DNA of 64,000 nucleotides, from positions 2,315,501 to 2,379,500 of the forward strand of contig NZ_CP069354.1 of the NCBI RefSeq assembly GCF_016864375.1. Direction: 5' to 3'. How positions within the stretch are numbered: position 1 is the first letter of the stretch; the number at the start of each line of letters is the position of its first letter. Source of the DNA: Microvirga sp. VF16 (GTDB lineage Bacteria > Pseudomonadota > Alphaproteobacteria > Rhizobiales > Beijerinckiaceae). A model generated the notes under the pieces. The model was not told where the DNA came from. It searched no databases and saw only the letters and a program-made list of their open reading frames with translations. Both the position numbers and the translations under genes were made by a program. This document shows positions 1 to 8,425 of this stretch, piece after piece.

Positions 1-1354
1 GCTCGTCGCCCAGGCCGCCGGTCTTCAGGAAGTTCTCGAGCCAGTGGATGTCGTACTGGCCGTTCTGAATCTCCGGGTTGCGCACGAGGGTGCGGAAGAG
101 GGGCAGCGTGGTGTCGATGCCGTCGACCACGAACTCGTCGAGGGCCCGGCGCAGGCGCATGAGACACTCGTTGCGGGTGCGGCCATGAACGATGAGCTTG
201 CCCACGAGGGAATCGTAATGCGGCGGGATGCGGTAGCCCTGATAGGCCGCCGAATCGACGCGCACGCCGAGGCCGCCCGGCGGGTGGAAATAGCTGATCG
301 TGCCGGGCGAGGGGCGGAAGGTCGAGGGATGCTCGGCATTCACGCGGCACTCGATGGCATGGCCCTCAATCTTGACGTCTTCCTGTGTGACCGAGAGCGG
401 ATGGCCGGCCGCGACGCGGATCTGCTCGTTCACCAGATCGATGCCGGTGATCATCTCCGTGACGGGGTGCTCCACCTGGATGCGGGTGTTCATCTCGATG
501 AAGTAGAACTCGCCGTCCTCGTAGAGGAACTCGATGGTTCCGGCGCCGGCATATTTCAGGTCCTGCATGGCTTTCGCCACGATGCCGCCGATGCGCTCGC
601 GCATCTCGACATTGAGAGCCGGCGAGGGGCCTTCTTCCCACACCTTCTGGTGGCGGCGCTGCAGGGAGCAGTCGCGCTCGCCGAGATGGATGGCGTTGCC
701 CTTGCCGTCGCCGAGAACCTGGATCTCGATGTGGCGCGGCTTCTCTAGATATTTCTCGATATAGACCGCATCGTCGCCGAAAGCGGCCTTGGCCTCGGTG
801 CGGGCCGTCTGAAAGGCATGGACGAGGTCGTCCTCGTTGCGTGCCACCTTCATGCCGCGTCCGCCGCCGCCGGCGGCCGCTTTGATGATGACTGGGTAGC
901 CGATGTCCTTGGCGACCTTCTTGGCTTCGGCCTCGTCGTTGATGCCGCCTTCGGAGCCGGGCACGCAGGGGATGCCGAGGCGCTTGGCGGTGCGCTTGGC
1001 CTCGATCTTGTCGCCCATGATGCGGATATGCTCCGCCTTGGGGCCGATGAAGGCGATGCGGTGATGCTCCAGCACCTCCGCGAAACGCGCATTCTCGGAG
1101 AGGAAGCCGTAGCCGGGATGGATCGCATCCGCGCCGGTGATCTCGCAGGCGGCGATGAGCGCCGGGATGTTGAGATAGCTGTCGCGCGCGGCCGGCGGGC
1201 CGATGCAGACGCTCTCGTCGGCAAGGCGCACATGCATGGCGTCGGCGTCGGCGGTGGAATGCACCGCAACGGTGGCGATGCCGAGCTCCTTCGCGGCGCG
1301 AAGAATCCGCAGGGCGATCTCGCCGCGATTGGCAATGAGGATCTTATCGAACAT
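1..1354 (-). CDS. accC: Biotin carboxylase subunit of acetyl-CoA carboxylase (3' end cut by window)
   Basis: Biotin carboxylase carries out the ATP-dependent carboxylation of the biotin on AccB, the first half-reaction of malonyl-CoA synthesis in the cytosol. The reading frame starts [13 protein letters not shown] and runs 451 codons to the window edge without a stop. The ATP-grasp glycine-rich loop GGGGRGMK is visible near positions 850-880. The last residues seen (YDIHWLE followed by about 15 more) match the end of the family, so only a few codons are missing. accB lies 8 bp upstream on the same strand, so the two are surely co-transcribed, and their products form one enzyme. The start is well fixed by the family N-terminus. 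Confidence 0.96.
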   Translation of the reverse strand, partial: MFDKILIANRGEIALRILRAAKELGIATVAVHSTADADAMHVRLADESVCIGPPAARDSYLNIPALIAACEITGADAIHPGYGFLSENARFAEVLEHHRIAFIGPKAEHIRIMGDKIEAKRTAKRLGIPCVPGSEGGINDEAEAKKVAKDIGYPVIIKAAAGGGGRGMKVARNEDDLVHAFQTARTEAKAAFGDDAVYIEKYLEKPRHIEIQVLGDGKGNAIHLGERDCSLQRRHQKVWEEGPSPALNVEMRERIGGIVAKAMQDLKYAGAGTIEFLYEDGEFYFIEMNTRIQVEHPVTEMITGIDLVNEQIRVAAGHPLSVTQEDVKIEGHAIECRVNAEHPSTFRPSPGTISYFHPPGGLGVRVDSAAYQGYRIPPHYDSLVGKLIVHGRTRNECLMRLRRALDEFVVDGIDTTLPLFRTLVRNPEIQNGQYDIHWLENFLKTGGLGDE

Positions 1355-1362
1355 GTCGCGCC

Positions 1363-1839
1363 TTACTCGATGACGAGGAGGGGTTCGCCGTATTCAACAG
1401 GAGTTCCGTCTTCGACATAGATGGCGGTCACGGTGCCGGCGCGGGGCGCCACGATCTCGTTGAAGGTCTTCATGGCCTCGACGAGCAGGACCTTGTCGCC
1501 GGCCTGGACCTTGGAGCCGATCTCGACGAAGGCCTTCGCCTCTGGCGAGGGCTTGCGGTAGGCGGTGCCGACCATGGGGGAGAGCACGGCGCCGGGGTGC
1601 GGTGCGCCGGGCTTTGCCCCTGCAGGCACCTCGGCAGCAGCCGGAGGCGGCGCGATGACCGGGGCGGGAGCAAGCGCGGCAGGGGCCGCCATCGGAACCG
1701 TGACGGCGGCGGTGATCGTGCGCGCCACGCGGATGCGAAGGTCGCCCTTCTCCACTTCGATCTCGCTGAGATCCGTGTCGGCGATCAGGTTCGCCAGCTC
1801 ACGGACGAGATCGGGATCGAAAGGGTTTTCCTTGGCCAT
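1363..1839 (-). CDS. accB: Biotin carboxyl carrier protein of acetyl-CoA carboxylase
   Basis: This 158-residue carrier protein holds the biotin that AccC carboxylates and that the AccA/AccD transferase discharges onto acetyl-CoA. The N-terminal third is a dimerisation region, residues about 45-85 are a flexible Ala/Pro linker, and the C-terminal biotinyl domain carries the attachment motif EAMKT with the biotinylated lysine at residue 124. MKT in place of the usual MKM is a common variant. The start MAKENPFD was chosen because AGAGGT precedes it at good spacing; the longer open frame upstream overlaps aroQ in another frame. aroQ lies 26 bp upstream and accC 8 bp downstream. Confidence 0.97.
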   Translation of the reverse strand: MAKENPFDPDLVRELANLIADTDLSEIEVEKGDLRIRVARTITAAVTVPMAAPAALAPAPVIAPPPAAAEVPAGAKPGAPHPGAVLSPMVGTAYRKPSPEAKAFVEIGSKVQAGDKVLLVEAMKTFNEIVAPRAGTVTAIYVEDGTPVEYGEPLLVIE

Positions 1840-1865
1840 GGGGCTTACCTCTACTTCCTGAGGAA

Positions 1866-2333
1866 CTAGTGCTGGGACGACTTTGCCTGGCGGGCCCGCT
1901 CGGCCATCACCCGGTGAACCGCTTCCAGGCCGAGCACGTAGCTCATGGGCCCGAAACCACAGATCACGCCGACGGAGACGGGCGCTATGAGCGAGCGATG
2001 GCGAAAGCCCTCGCGAGCATGAACATTCGAAATGTGGATCTCGACCGTCGGAGCGCCGCTGCCGGAAATGGCGTCGCGCAGCGCGATCGAGGTGTGGGTA
2101 TAGGCGCCGGCATTGATGACGATGCCGGCTCCCTGAGCGCCCGCTTCCTGAATCCAGTCGACCAGATGTCCCTCGTGGTTCGACTGGCGGAACGTGACAG
2201 CTGTCCCCAAGGCTTCTGCCTTTTCGCGCACGAGCTTCTCGATGTCCTGCAGCGTCGTGCTGCCATAGACTTGGGGCTCTCTGCGGCCGAGCAGGTTGAG
2301 GTTGGGTCCGTTGAGGACGAAGACAGTGGTCAT
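1866..2333 (-). CDS. aroQ: Type II 3-dehydroquinate dehydratase
   Basis: The enzyme removes water from 3-dehydroquinate in the third step of the shikimate pathway. The 155-residue length and the opening [20 protein letters not shown] are diagnostic of the small dodecameric type II enzyme; Tyr23 in the RREPxxYG stretch is the catalytic base, and the NHEG and HISN motifs follow. The start [11 protein letters not shown] is set by the family, although no clear ribosome binding site is seen before it. It lies just upstream of accB in the same direction, an arrangement widespread in Hyphomicrobiales, so the shikimate and fatty-acid genes probably share a transcript. Confidence 0.97.
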   Translation of the reverse strand: MTTVFVLNGPNLNLLGRREPQVYGSTTLQDIEKLVREKAEALGTAVTFRQSNHEGHLVDWIQEAGAQGAGIVINAGAYTHTSIALRDAISGSGAPTVEIHISNVHAREGFRHRSLIAPVSVGVICGFGPMSYVLGLEAVHRVMAERARQAKSSQH

Positions 2334-2471
2334 CGTGAGAAGGAGCGTTCCTGTGCTCCGCAAGGCGGAGCTGAAACGCCCTCTTAGCCAAAAGGCGGGC
2401 AGGGGGGAAGGGGAAAACCAAGGCTTTCCCAAGCTAGGCGTGGTTTCCGCAGGGTAATTGGACCGTTTTCA

Positions 2472-2562
2472 CGTCATGGCCGGGCTTGTCCCGGCCATCT
2501 CGCTTCTTAAAAGCACTCCGCTTCATCCAATCGGGATCACCGGCACAAGCCCGGTGATGATG
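2472..2562. repeat. REP-like palindromic intergenic element, type B
   Basis: This element lies in the gap between aroQ and the dsbA-like gene. It opens with CGTCATGGCCGGGCTTGTCC, whose GGCCGGG and CCCGGCC arms form a hairpin, and it ends with a second hairpin-forming stretch around CACCGGCACAAGCCCGGTG. Related elements with the same CGTCATG...CCGG opening occur at 27625 and 29394. It looks like a short extragenic palindromic doublet of the kind scattered through rhizobial genomes. Confidence 0.6.
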
Positions 2563-2586
2563 TGGAGCAGATCAGGGCGCGAAACC

Positions 2587-3366
2587 TTAACCGCAGCTCG
2601 CCTTGCCGCACTGGCGGACGTTGTCCACGAGCTGCTTCAACGGGTCGAGGCCGACGGCGCCCGGGATCACGGTCTCGCCGACGATGAAGGCAGGCGTGCC
2701 GGTCAGGCTCAGCTTGTCGCCGAGTGCCATGTTCTCCTGGAGAGCGTTCCGGACCTCGGCGCCCTCCATGTCCTTCTGGAGGCGAGCCATGTCGAGGCCC
2801 ATGTCCTTGGCGACCGCCATGGCGCGCTCGCCGTTCACCCGACCGCGGCTGTCCATGACCTTCACGTGATAGTCGAACAGCTTCTGGCCCTGGAGCTGGT
2901 TCTTGACCGCCAGGGCCACCCGGCTCGCCTCGACAGAATCGGGGCCAAGGACGGGGAAGTCTTTCAGCACGACACGCAGCTTCGGATCGCTCTTCATCAG
3001 CGTCTGGACGTCGGCCAACGCTTTCTTGCAGTAGCCGCAATTGTAATCGAAGAATTCCACCAGGGTGACGTCGCCCGAAGGGTTGCCGACCACGTAGGAA
3101 TGAGAAGCGTTCAGGAGCGACTGCTTGGTCTCCTTCACGGCGCTGGCCTGAGCGACCTGCTGTGCTTCCGACTGGCGCTTCTCAAGCTCGGCGATGACCT
3201 CGGTCAGGACCTCCGGGTTCTTCAGGAGATAATCCTTCACGATCTCTCCGATGGCCTGCTTCTGCTGTTCGTTGAAGACCGCACTCTGCGCCATCGCGGC
3301 GGGAGCGATGGCCAGCGTGCCGATGAGGGCGACGGCCTGGCCGAGTTTGAGAAGCGAAGAGCGCAT
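2587..3366 (-). CDS. DsbA-family thiol:disulfide oxidoreductase, periplasmic
   Basis: This is a predicted exported thioredoxin-fold protein of 259 residues. A signal peptide ends around AMA-Q at residue 26. A helical N-terminal region (residues 30-85) resembles that of ScsC/DsbG-type proteins. The thioredoxin domain has the active site CGYC at residues 110-113 and the cis-proline in LTGTPAFIVG. An extra cysteine pair lies near the C-terminus (CGKASC). The start was chosen because AAGGA precedes this ATG at good spacing; an upstream in-frame ATG adds 11 residues before the signal peptide. It probably oxidises or isomerises envelope disulfides. It stands upstream of aroQ on the same strand, 253 bp apart, with a repeat between them. 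Confidence 0.88.
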   Translation of the reverse strand: MRSSLLKLGQAVALIGTLAIAPAAMAQSAVFNEQQKQAIGEIVKDYLLKNPEVLTEVIAELEKRQSEAQQVAQASAVKETKQSLLNASHSYVVGNPSGDVTLVEFFDYNCGYCKKALADVQTLMKSDPKLRVVLKDFPVLGPDSVEASRVALAVKNQLQGQKLFDYHVKVMDSRGRVNGERAMAVAKDMGLDMARLQKDMEGAEVRNALQENMALGDKLSLTGTPAFIVGETVIPGAVGLDPLKQLVDNVRQCGKASCG

Positions 3367-3507
3367 ATCCGGTCCTTTTACGGAAATTCCTTGAGACAAG
3401 TCCAGCCTATAGGGTTGGTTCGCGGCGGACTTGAGACTCGTCTGTTCTATTGCGAGTTAGCGGTTAAGGGAGTGCGGCGTCAAATCACGGGTTCGTTTTG
3501 AGCTCTT

Positions 3508-3649
3508 ACTGTCATTCCGGGGCGGCCAAAGGCCGAGCCCGGAATCCATAACCGCGATGATGCAGAACGAGGTGAAAGACTATTCGCCCTTTCTGGAGGC
3601 GTTGTGTTTATGGATTCCGGGCTCCGCTGCGCGGCCCCGGAATGACAGT
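3508..3649. repeat. 142-bp palindromic repeat, copy 1 (upstream of aminotransferase)
   Basis: The ends are complementary: it begins ACTGTCATTCCGGGGC and ends with the inverse CCCCGGAATGACAGT. Inside is a second inverted pair, GAGCCCGGAATCCATAA and TTATGGATTCCGGGCTC. The outer arms match copy 2 at 4893-5035 almost base for base, while the ~60-bp centre differs. This arm-conserved, centre-variable design is typical of REP/BIME doublets or small non-autonomous elements. Confidence 0.85.
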
Positions 3650-3702
3650 GGTGCGTTGTGAACCGACTTGAGACCGCCCCCGCGACGGGATACGAGCCTC
3701 TC

Positions 3703-4884
3703 ATGACCAAATCATCCGCCGATCTTCAATCGCCCCTCATCGCGCGCCGCATGGATCGCGTCGCGTCCTTCCTCGCCATGGACGTACTGAGCGCGGCTGC
3801 GGCTAAGGAACGGCGGGGCGACAGCGTCATCCACATGGAGGTGGGCCAGCCCTCCGCACCGGCACCACGGGCTGCCCGGGAGGCGGCCAAAGCGGCCCTT
3901 GATCTCGGCCGCATCGGCTACACCGAGGCGCTCGGCATCTCTGCCCTGCGCGAGCGGATCGCGCGGCACTACCGCGATGCTTACGGCGTGAGCATTGCGC
4001 CGGAGCGGGTGGTCGTGACGACCGGCTCCTCGGCCGGATTCGTGCTGGCTTTCCTGAGCCTCTTCGACCCAGGCCAGCGGGTGGCGATTACCGCGCCGGG
4101 CTATCCGGCCTATCGCAACATCCTGGAGGCGCTGGGCATCGAGCCGGTGACCATCCCACTCGCCAAGGCCGACGGCTGGATCATGACCGCTCAGGCCATC
4201 GAGAAGGCTCATGCGGAGAAGCCCCTGCACGGCATCCTCGCCATGAGCCCGGCCAATCCCTCCGGTACCATGATCGGCCGTAAGGCGCTGGCTGACTTAG
4301 GCGATACCTGCCGCCGCCTGGGGCTGTGGTTCGTGTCCGACGAGATCTATCACGGCCTGACCTATGGCGAGGCTGCGTCCACTGCCTTGGCGTCGGATGA
4401 CGATGCGGTCGTGATCAACTCGTTCTCGAAGTACTATTGCATGACCGGCTGGCGCATCGGCTGGATCGTGGTGCCGGACCGCCTCGTGCGGCCCATCGAA
4501 CGGCTGGCGCAGAATCTCTACATCTCGCCGCCCTATCTCTCGCAGGTGGCGGCGCTCGCCGCCTTCGACGCGGCGGAGGAACTCGAGGCCGTGAAGGCCG
4601 GCTATGCGCGCAATCGCGCCTATTTGCTGGAGGAACTGCCCAAGATCGGCATCACGGAAATGCATCCGGTGGATGGCGCCTTCTACATCTATGCCGACAT
4701 CGCCCGCTTCACGAACGATTCCATCGGCTTCTCCAGGCGCATGCTGGAGGAGGCAGGCGTCGCCGCCACGCCAGGCCTCGACTTCGACCCCATCGAAGGC
4801 TCGCATTACCTGCGCTTTTCTTTCGCCGGCTCGGAGAACGATTGCCGCGAAACGGTGGCGCGGTTGAAAGGGTGGTTGAGGTAA
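3703..4884 (+). CDS. PLP-dependent class I/II aminotransferase
   Basis: This 393-residue fold-type I aminotransferase probably moves an amino group between an amino acid and a 2-oxo acid; the substrate cannot be told from sequence. Visible motifs are the PNPSGT-like SPANPSGTM, SDEIYHGL (the cofactor-binding Asp and Tyr), and SFSKYYCMTGWRIGW, whose lysine forms the Schiff base with PLP. The ATG giving MTKSSADL was preferred to a GTG 45 bp upstream, but neither has a strong ribosome binding site. The gene stands alone between two copies of a 142-bp palindromic repeat, each close to an end of the gene, and is convergent with rne. Confidence 0.92.
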   Translation: MTKSSADLQSPLIARRMDRVASFLAMDVLSAAAAKERRGDSVIHMEVGQPSAPAPRAAREAAKAALDLGRIGYTEALGISALRERIARHYRDAYGVSIAPERVVVTTGSSAGFVLAFLSLFDPGQRVAITAPGYPAYRNILEALGIEPVTIPLAKADGWIMTAQAIEKAHAEKPLHGILAMSPANPSGTMIGRKALADLGDTCRRLGLWFVSDEIYHGLTYGEAASTALASDDDAVVINSFSKYYCMTGWRIGWIVVPDRLVRPIERLAQNLYISPPYLSQVAALAAFDAAEELEAVKAGYARNRAYLLEELPKIGITEMHPVDGAFYIYADIARFTNDSIGFSRRMLEEAGVAATPGLDFDPIEGSHYLRFSFAGSENDCRETVARLKGWLR

Positions 4885-4892
4885 TCGCTCAC

Positions 4893-5035
4893 ACTGTCAT
4901 TCCGGGGCGGCCAAAAGCCGAGCCCGGAATCCATAAACACGACGACTCAAGGAGGGATGAGCGGCGTTGTGCCTCTTCCGGCATCGTCAGCGGTTATGGA
5001 TTCCGGGCTCCGCTGCGCGGCCCCGGAATGACAGT
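4893..5035. repeat. 143-bp palindromic repeat, copy 2 (downstream of aminotransferase)
   Basis: It has the same outer arms and inner inverted pair as the copy at 3508-3649, in the same orientation, starting only 8 bp after the aminotransferase stop. The right arm of about 40 bp is identical between the copies; the left arm has about one mismatch. The central ~60 bp is unrelated. Confidence 0.85.
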
Positions 5036-5053
5036 GGAATGCTCAAAACGACA

Positions 5054-5082
5054 ATGCCCGGCTCGAAGCCGGGCATTTCTTT
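5054..5082 (-). terminator. Hairpin terminator downstream of rne
   Basis: A 10-bp perfect stem, ATGCCCGGCT and AGCCGGGCAT with a 3-base loop, lies 14 bp after the rne stop codon. Tracts rich in T flank it on both strands, so it may act in both directions. Confidence 0.7.
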
Positions 5083-5089
5083 GTGAATT

Positions 5090-7819
5090 TTACGATCCGC
5101 TCAGGACCGACTTGGCCTTGGACCACCAGCCGGCGCGCTTCGGGCGCTCCGGATCGGGCGGGGTCAGGACGACGGCGACCGGTTCCGGCTCTGGAACGAC
5201 GGGAGCCGGCGGCGGGACAGGGGCTTCAGCTATGGGATGAGGAGCGGCGACGATCGGCTCGCTCTCACCTGCGGGTCTGGACTCCTCCGTCTCGGCTTGA
5301 ACAGCCGCGACCGGAGCCGGTGCTGCCTGAACCTCGTCCGGAGCCACGAAGCCTTCCTCGATGGCGAATTCCTCGGCCGTCTCGTCACGGCCGCGTCCAC
5401 GGCCTCCGCGACGACCGCGACGGCGGCGGCGTCCACCGCGGGATTCGTCGTCCGACTCAGCTGCCTCGACGGGCGCAGCCTCCTCGTCGGAAGCCTCGAC
5501 CTCGGTCTCTTCCTCGTCGGATTCGCCTTCGGTCTCGCCGGCTTCGGCGCCTCCCTCGCTGCGCTCTTCGCCCGCGAAGGCCTCCCGGTCGCGACCACGG
5601 CGGCGGCGACGGCGGCGGCGGCGGCGTCCACCGCCTTCACCTTCCTCGCCGCGCTCCTCGCCGGCCTGAGCTTCCTCGGCGGTCTCCTCTTCGGCCTCGA
5701 CTTCGACCTCCTCCTCAGGCTCGTCGACCGGGATGATGGCGTCGATCTGGATGCCGGTCGCGGCCGACTTGTGCTCGAGCTTCAGGGCGGGCTCGCCCCG
5801 ATCGATGGCATAGGTCGTGGTGCCGTGGAGGCTGTCGTCGGCGATAATGGAGATCGCGACCCCGAAGCGGTGCTCCAGCTCGCGCAGGTGAACGCGCTTC
5901 TGGTTCAGGATGTAGAACGCCGCCTCCATCCGCGTGCGGACGATGAGGTTGTAACTGGCATTCTTGATGAGGGTTTCCTCGATCGAGCGCAGCACCTGCA
6001 GGGCAACCGACGGCGTCGAGCGCACGAAACCGGTGCCGGCGCAGTGCGGGCAGGGGATCGAGGAGGATTCTAACACGCCCGTGCGGATGCGCTGGCGCGA
6101 CATTTCGAGAAGGCCGAAGGGCGAGATGCGGCCGACCTGGATGCGGGCGCGGTCGTTCTTCAGGCACTCGTTGAGCTTCTTCTCGACGGCGCGGTTGTTG
6201 CGCTTCTCCTCCATGTCGATGAAGTCGATCACGACGAGGCCGGCGAGGTCGCGCAGGCGGAGCTGACGGGCGATCTCTTCCGCCGCTTCGAGGTTGGTGC
6301 GAAGCGCCGTGTCCTCGATATTGTGCTCGCGCGTCGAACGGCCGGAGTTCACGTCGATGGAAACGAGGGCTTCCGTCGGGTTGATCACGAGGTAGCCGCC
6401 CGATTTCAGGGTGACCACGTTCGAGAACATGGCATCGAGCTGGGCTTCGACGCCGAATTTCGCGAAGAGCGGTTGCGGGTCGCGGTAGGGCTGAACGAGC
6501 TTCGCATGGCTCGGCATGAGCATGCGCATGAAGTCCTTGGCCTCGCGATAGCCCTCCTCACCGGCGACCATCACGTCGTCGATGTCCTTGTTGTAGAGGT
6601 CGCGGATGGCGCGCTTGATGAGGGAGCCTTCCTCGTAGACCAGGGAGGGGGCGGCCGACTTGAGGGTCAGCTCGCGCACGCTCTCCCAGAGACGCATCAG
6701 ATATTCGTAGTCGCGCTTGATCTCGGGCTTGGTGCGCGAGGCGCCGGCCGTGCGCAGGATGATGCCCATTCCCTCGGGCACCTCCAGCTCCTGGGCGATT
6801 TCCTTCAGGCGCTTGCGGTCGGCCGCATTGGTGATCTTGCGCGAGATGCCGCCGCCCCGGCCCGTGTTGGGCATGAGCACCGAATAGCGTCCGGCGAGCG
6901 ACAGATAGGTGGTGAGCGCCGCACCCTTGTTGCCGCGCTCTTCCTTGACGACCTGGACCAGCAGGATCTGGCGGCGCTTGATGACTTCCTGGATCTTGTA
7001 CTGCTTGCGCGGGGTGCGCCGGCGCTGGGGAAGATCCTCGATGGCGTCGTCGCCACCGAGCTGCTCGACGATCTCGTGCTCTTCCACGTCCTGATCGTCT
7101 TCGTCCTCTTCGTCTTCTTCCTCATCGGCTTCCGTATCGCCCTCGGGCGCACGGGCTTCGATGGCTTCCGCCGCCTCGTCGCTCCGTGCCGTCTCTTCGC
7201 TCGGCGCAGCCTCGACATCGGGCGTTTCGACATGGGCCGAGGCCTCGACCGCCTCGACGGCAGCCTCTTCGGCGTTCTCGCTTGGAGCCACATGCTCGGC
7301 CATTACCAGGGCGACGGCTGCCGCCGCTTCCGTAGCCGACGTATCGCGATCTTCGCTGACAGTCTCAGCGTCATCGGAAGCTTCAGCCTCGGGAGCGGCT
7401 TCTACGTTCTCCTCGGAGCCGGCCTCGGCTTCGGTAGAAACAACGGTCTCGTCGTTCTCTGCGCGGCGCTGCGAGGAACGGCGACGGCGGCCGCGGCTGC
7501 GGCGCTCTTCTTCCTGTTCCTCCTCGCGCTGGGCTTCGGCCTCGGCCTCGAGCAGGGCCTGACGATCGGCGACGGGGATCTGGTAATAATCGGGATGGAT
7601 TTCGCTGAACGCGAGGAACCCGTGGCGGTTTCCGCCGTATTCCACAAAGGCCGCCTGGAGGGACGGTTCGACCCGGGTGACCTTGGCGAGATAGATATTC
7701 CCGCGCAGCTGCTTCCTGTTAGCGGATTCGAAGTCGAATTCTTCGACCTTCTGACCACGTACCACCACGACCCGGGTTTCTTCCGGGTGTGAGGCATCGA
7801 TGAGCATCTTGTTTGCCAT
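5090..7819 (-). CDS. rne: Ribonuclease E/G family endoribonuclease
   Basis: This 909-residue RNase E starts mRNA decay and processes rRNA and tRNA precursors, and acts as the scaffold of the degradosome. The S1 domain begins around residue 36 but is interrupted at roughly residues 90-270 by a long Glu/Asp/Ala-rich acidic insert, then resumes. The DNase I-like catalytic part has the metal-binding aspartates in VSIDVNSGRSTRE and VVIDFIDM. The zinc-link motif CPHC follows. The C-terminal ~250 residues alternate acidic stretches with Arg/Gly clusters (RRRRRRRR-type blocks) expected to bind RNA or partners. The start MANKMLIDASHPEET is family-typical, with GAGAG ahead of it. A ~600-bp non-coding region lies upstream. 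Confidence 0.96.
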   Translation of the reverse strand: MANKMLIDASHPEETRVVVVRGQKVEEFDFESANRKQLRGNIYLAKVTRVEPSLQAAFVEYGGNRHGFLAFSEIHPDYYQIPVADRQALLEAEAEAQREEEQEEERRSRGRRRRSSQRRAENDETVVSTEAEAGSEENVEAAPEAEASDDAETVSEDRDTSATEAAAAVALVMAEHVAPSENAEEAAVEAVEASAHVETPDVEAAPSEETARSDEAAEAIEARAPEGDTEADEEEDEEDEDDQDVEEHEIVEQLGGDDAIEDLPQRRRTPRKQYKIQEVIKRRQILLVQVVKEERGNKGAALTTYLSLAGRYSVLMPNTGRGGGISRKITNAADRKRLKEIAQELEVPEGMGIILRTAGASRTKPEIKRDYEYLMRLWESVRELTLKSAAPSLVYEEGSLIKRAIRDLYNKDIDDVMVAGEEGYREAKDFMRMLMPSHAKLVQPYRDPQPLFAKFGVEAQLDAMFSNVVTLKSGGYLVINPTEALVSIDVNSGRSTREHNIEDTALRTNLEAAEEIARQLRLRDLAGLVVIDFIDMEEKRNNRAVEKKLNECLKNDRARIQVGRISPFGLLEMSRQRIRTGVLESSSIPCPHCAGTGFVRSTPSVALQVLRSIEETLIKNASYNLIVRTRMEAAFYILNQKRVHLRELEHRFGVAISIIADDSLHGTTTYAIDRGEPALKLEHKSAATGIQIDAIIPVDEPEEEVEVEAEEETAEEAQAGEERGEEGEGGGRRRRRRRRRRGRDREAFAGEERSEGGAEAGETEGESDEEETEVEASDEEAAPVEAAESDDESRGGRRRRRGRRGGRGRGRDETAEEFAIEEGFVAPDEVQAAPAPVAAVQAETEESRPAGESEPIVAAPHPIAEAPVPPPAPVVPEPEPVAVVLTPPDPERPKRAGWWSKAKSVLSGS

Positions 7820-8425
7820 GTTGAACTCTCGACATGGCGACCGAGGGCAGGACCTGAGGCAGGGGCCGCATTGTGGGCGGGTGGGCGCGCCGCTGGTAGG
7901 GGCGGCGGCTTGAACTTGCGTTCGGAGTGCTGTCGATCGCCATCATGCGCTGCATGCGGGCGCATTCTGGGTTGAATTGGGCCGGCACTCGGCCGGAAAG
8001 GTTGAAGCCAGGGCGTGCGCGGGATGAAACGCGCGATTCGAACGGTGCAGAAACGAAGGTCAGAACTGACTTCGCGTGCGCAACCATCCGACACGGCCCT
8101 TTCGTAGATATCGATGGGCCGGAAGCCGGCCATCGGCGAGTGGCGACAAGCGTCGCCATATGGTCCTGTCCGTGAGCCTGTCGAGGGTGACGGGTCTCCT
8201 GAAGGATCGGTCAACACAACCGTCTCCTTCGGATCCGCCGTCAGATTCGGCCATGCCGGACGGGATCAAGATCATTACAGAGCGATTGGGGCATTTGGCA
8301 AGATCCCGTGTCACTGTGCCATGAATGCAACAGAGTTCAGGTAAACCACGGTGCGACGTGAGGTTCCGTTAACCAAAGGCCGTCTATCAGTATAGGAAGG
8401 ACGCGAGACCCCTCAGCGATCATCC
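7820..8425. other. 606-bp non-coding divergent region between rne and the amidase gene
   Basis: I see no convincing gene here; short open frames lack ribosome sites and family character. It must hold the rne leader (minus) and the amidase promoter (plus). Two adjacent hairpins are visible at 8112-8135 (10 bp with one bulged G) and 8141-8158 (7 bp, loop AAGC). A smaller one lies near 7980 (CCGGC and GCCGG). RNase E genes are known to autoregulate through structured leaders, but a role for these hairpins is inference. Confidence 0.5.

Noticed and set aside
3508..5035. Insertion sequence or composite transposon
   Set aside because: No transposase is encoded in or near the repeats, and no target duplication is evident; they are more like REP/BIME elements.
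6323..7792. Long open frame antisense to rne
   Set aside because: It is a by-product of the acidic-residue codons of RNase E, with no start site or domain.
7719..8217. Minus-strand gene extending rne upstream
   Set aside because: The open frames here are out of frame with rne, Arg/Ser/Pro-rich and lack family character; the MANKMLIDA start of RNase E is well supported.
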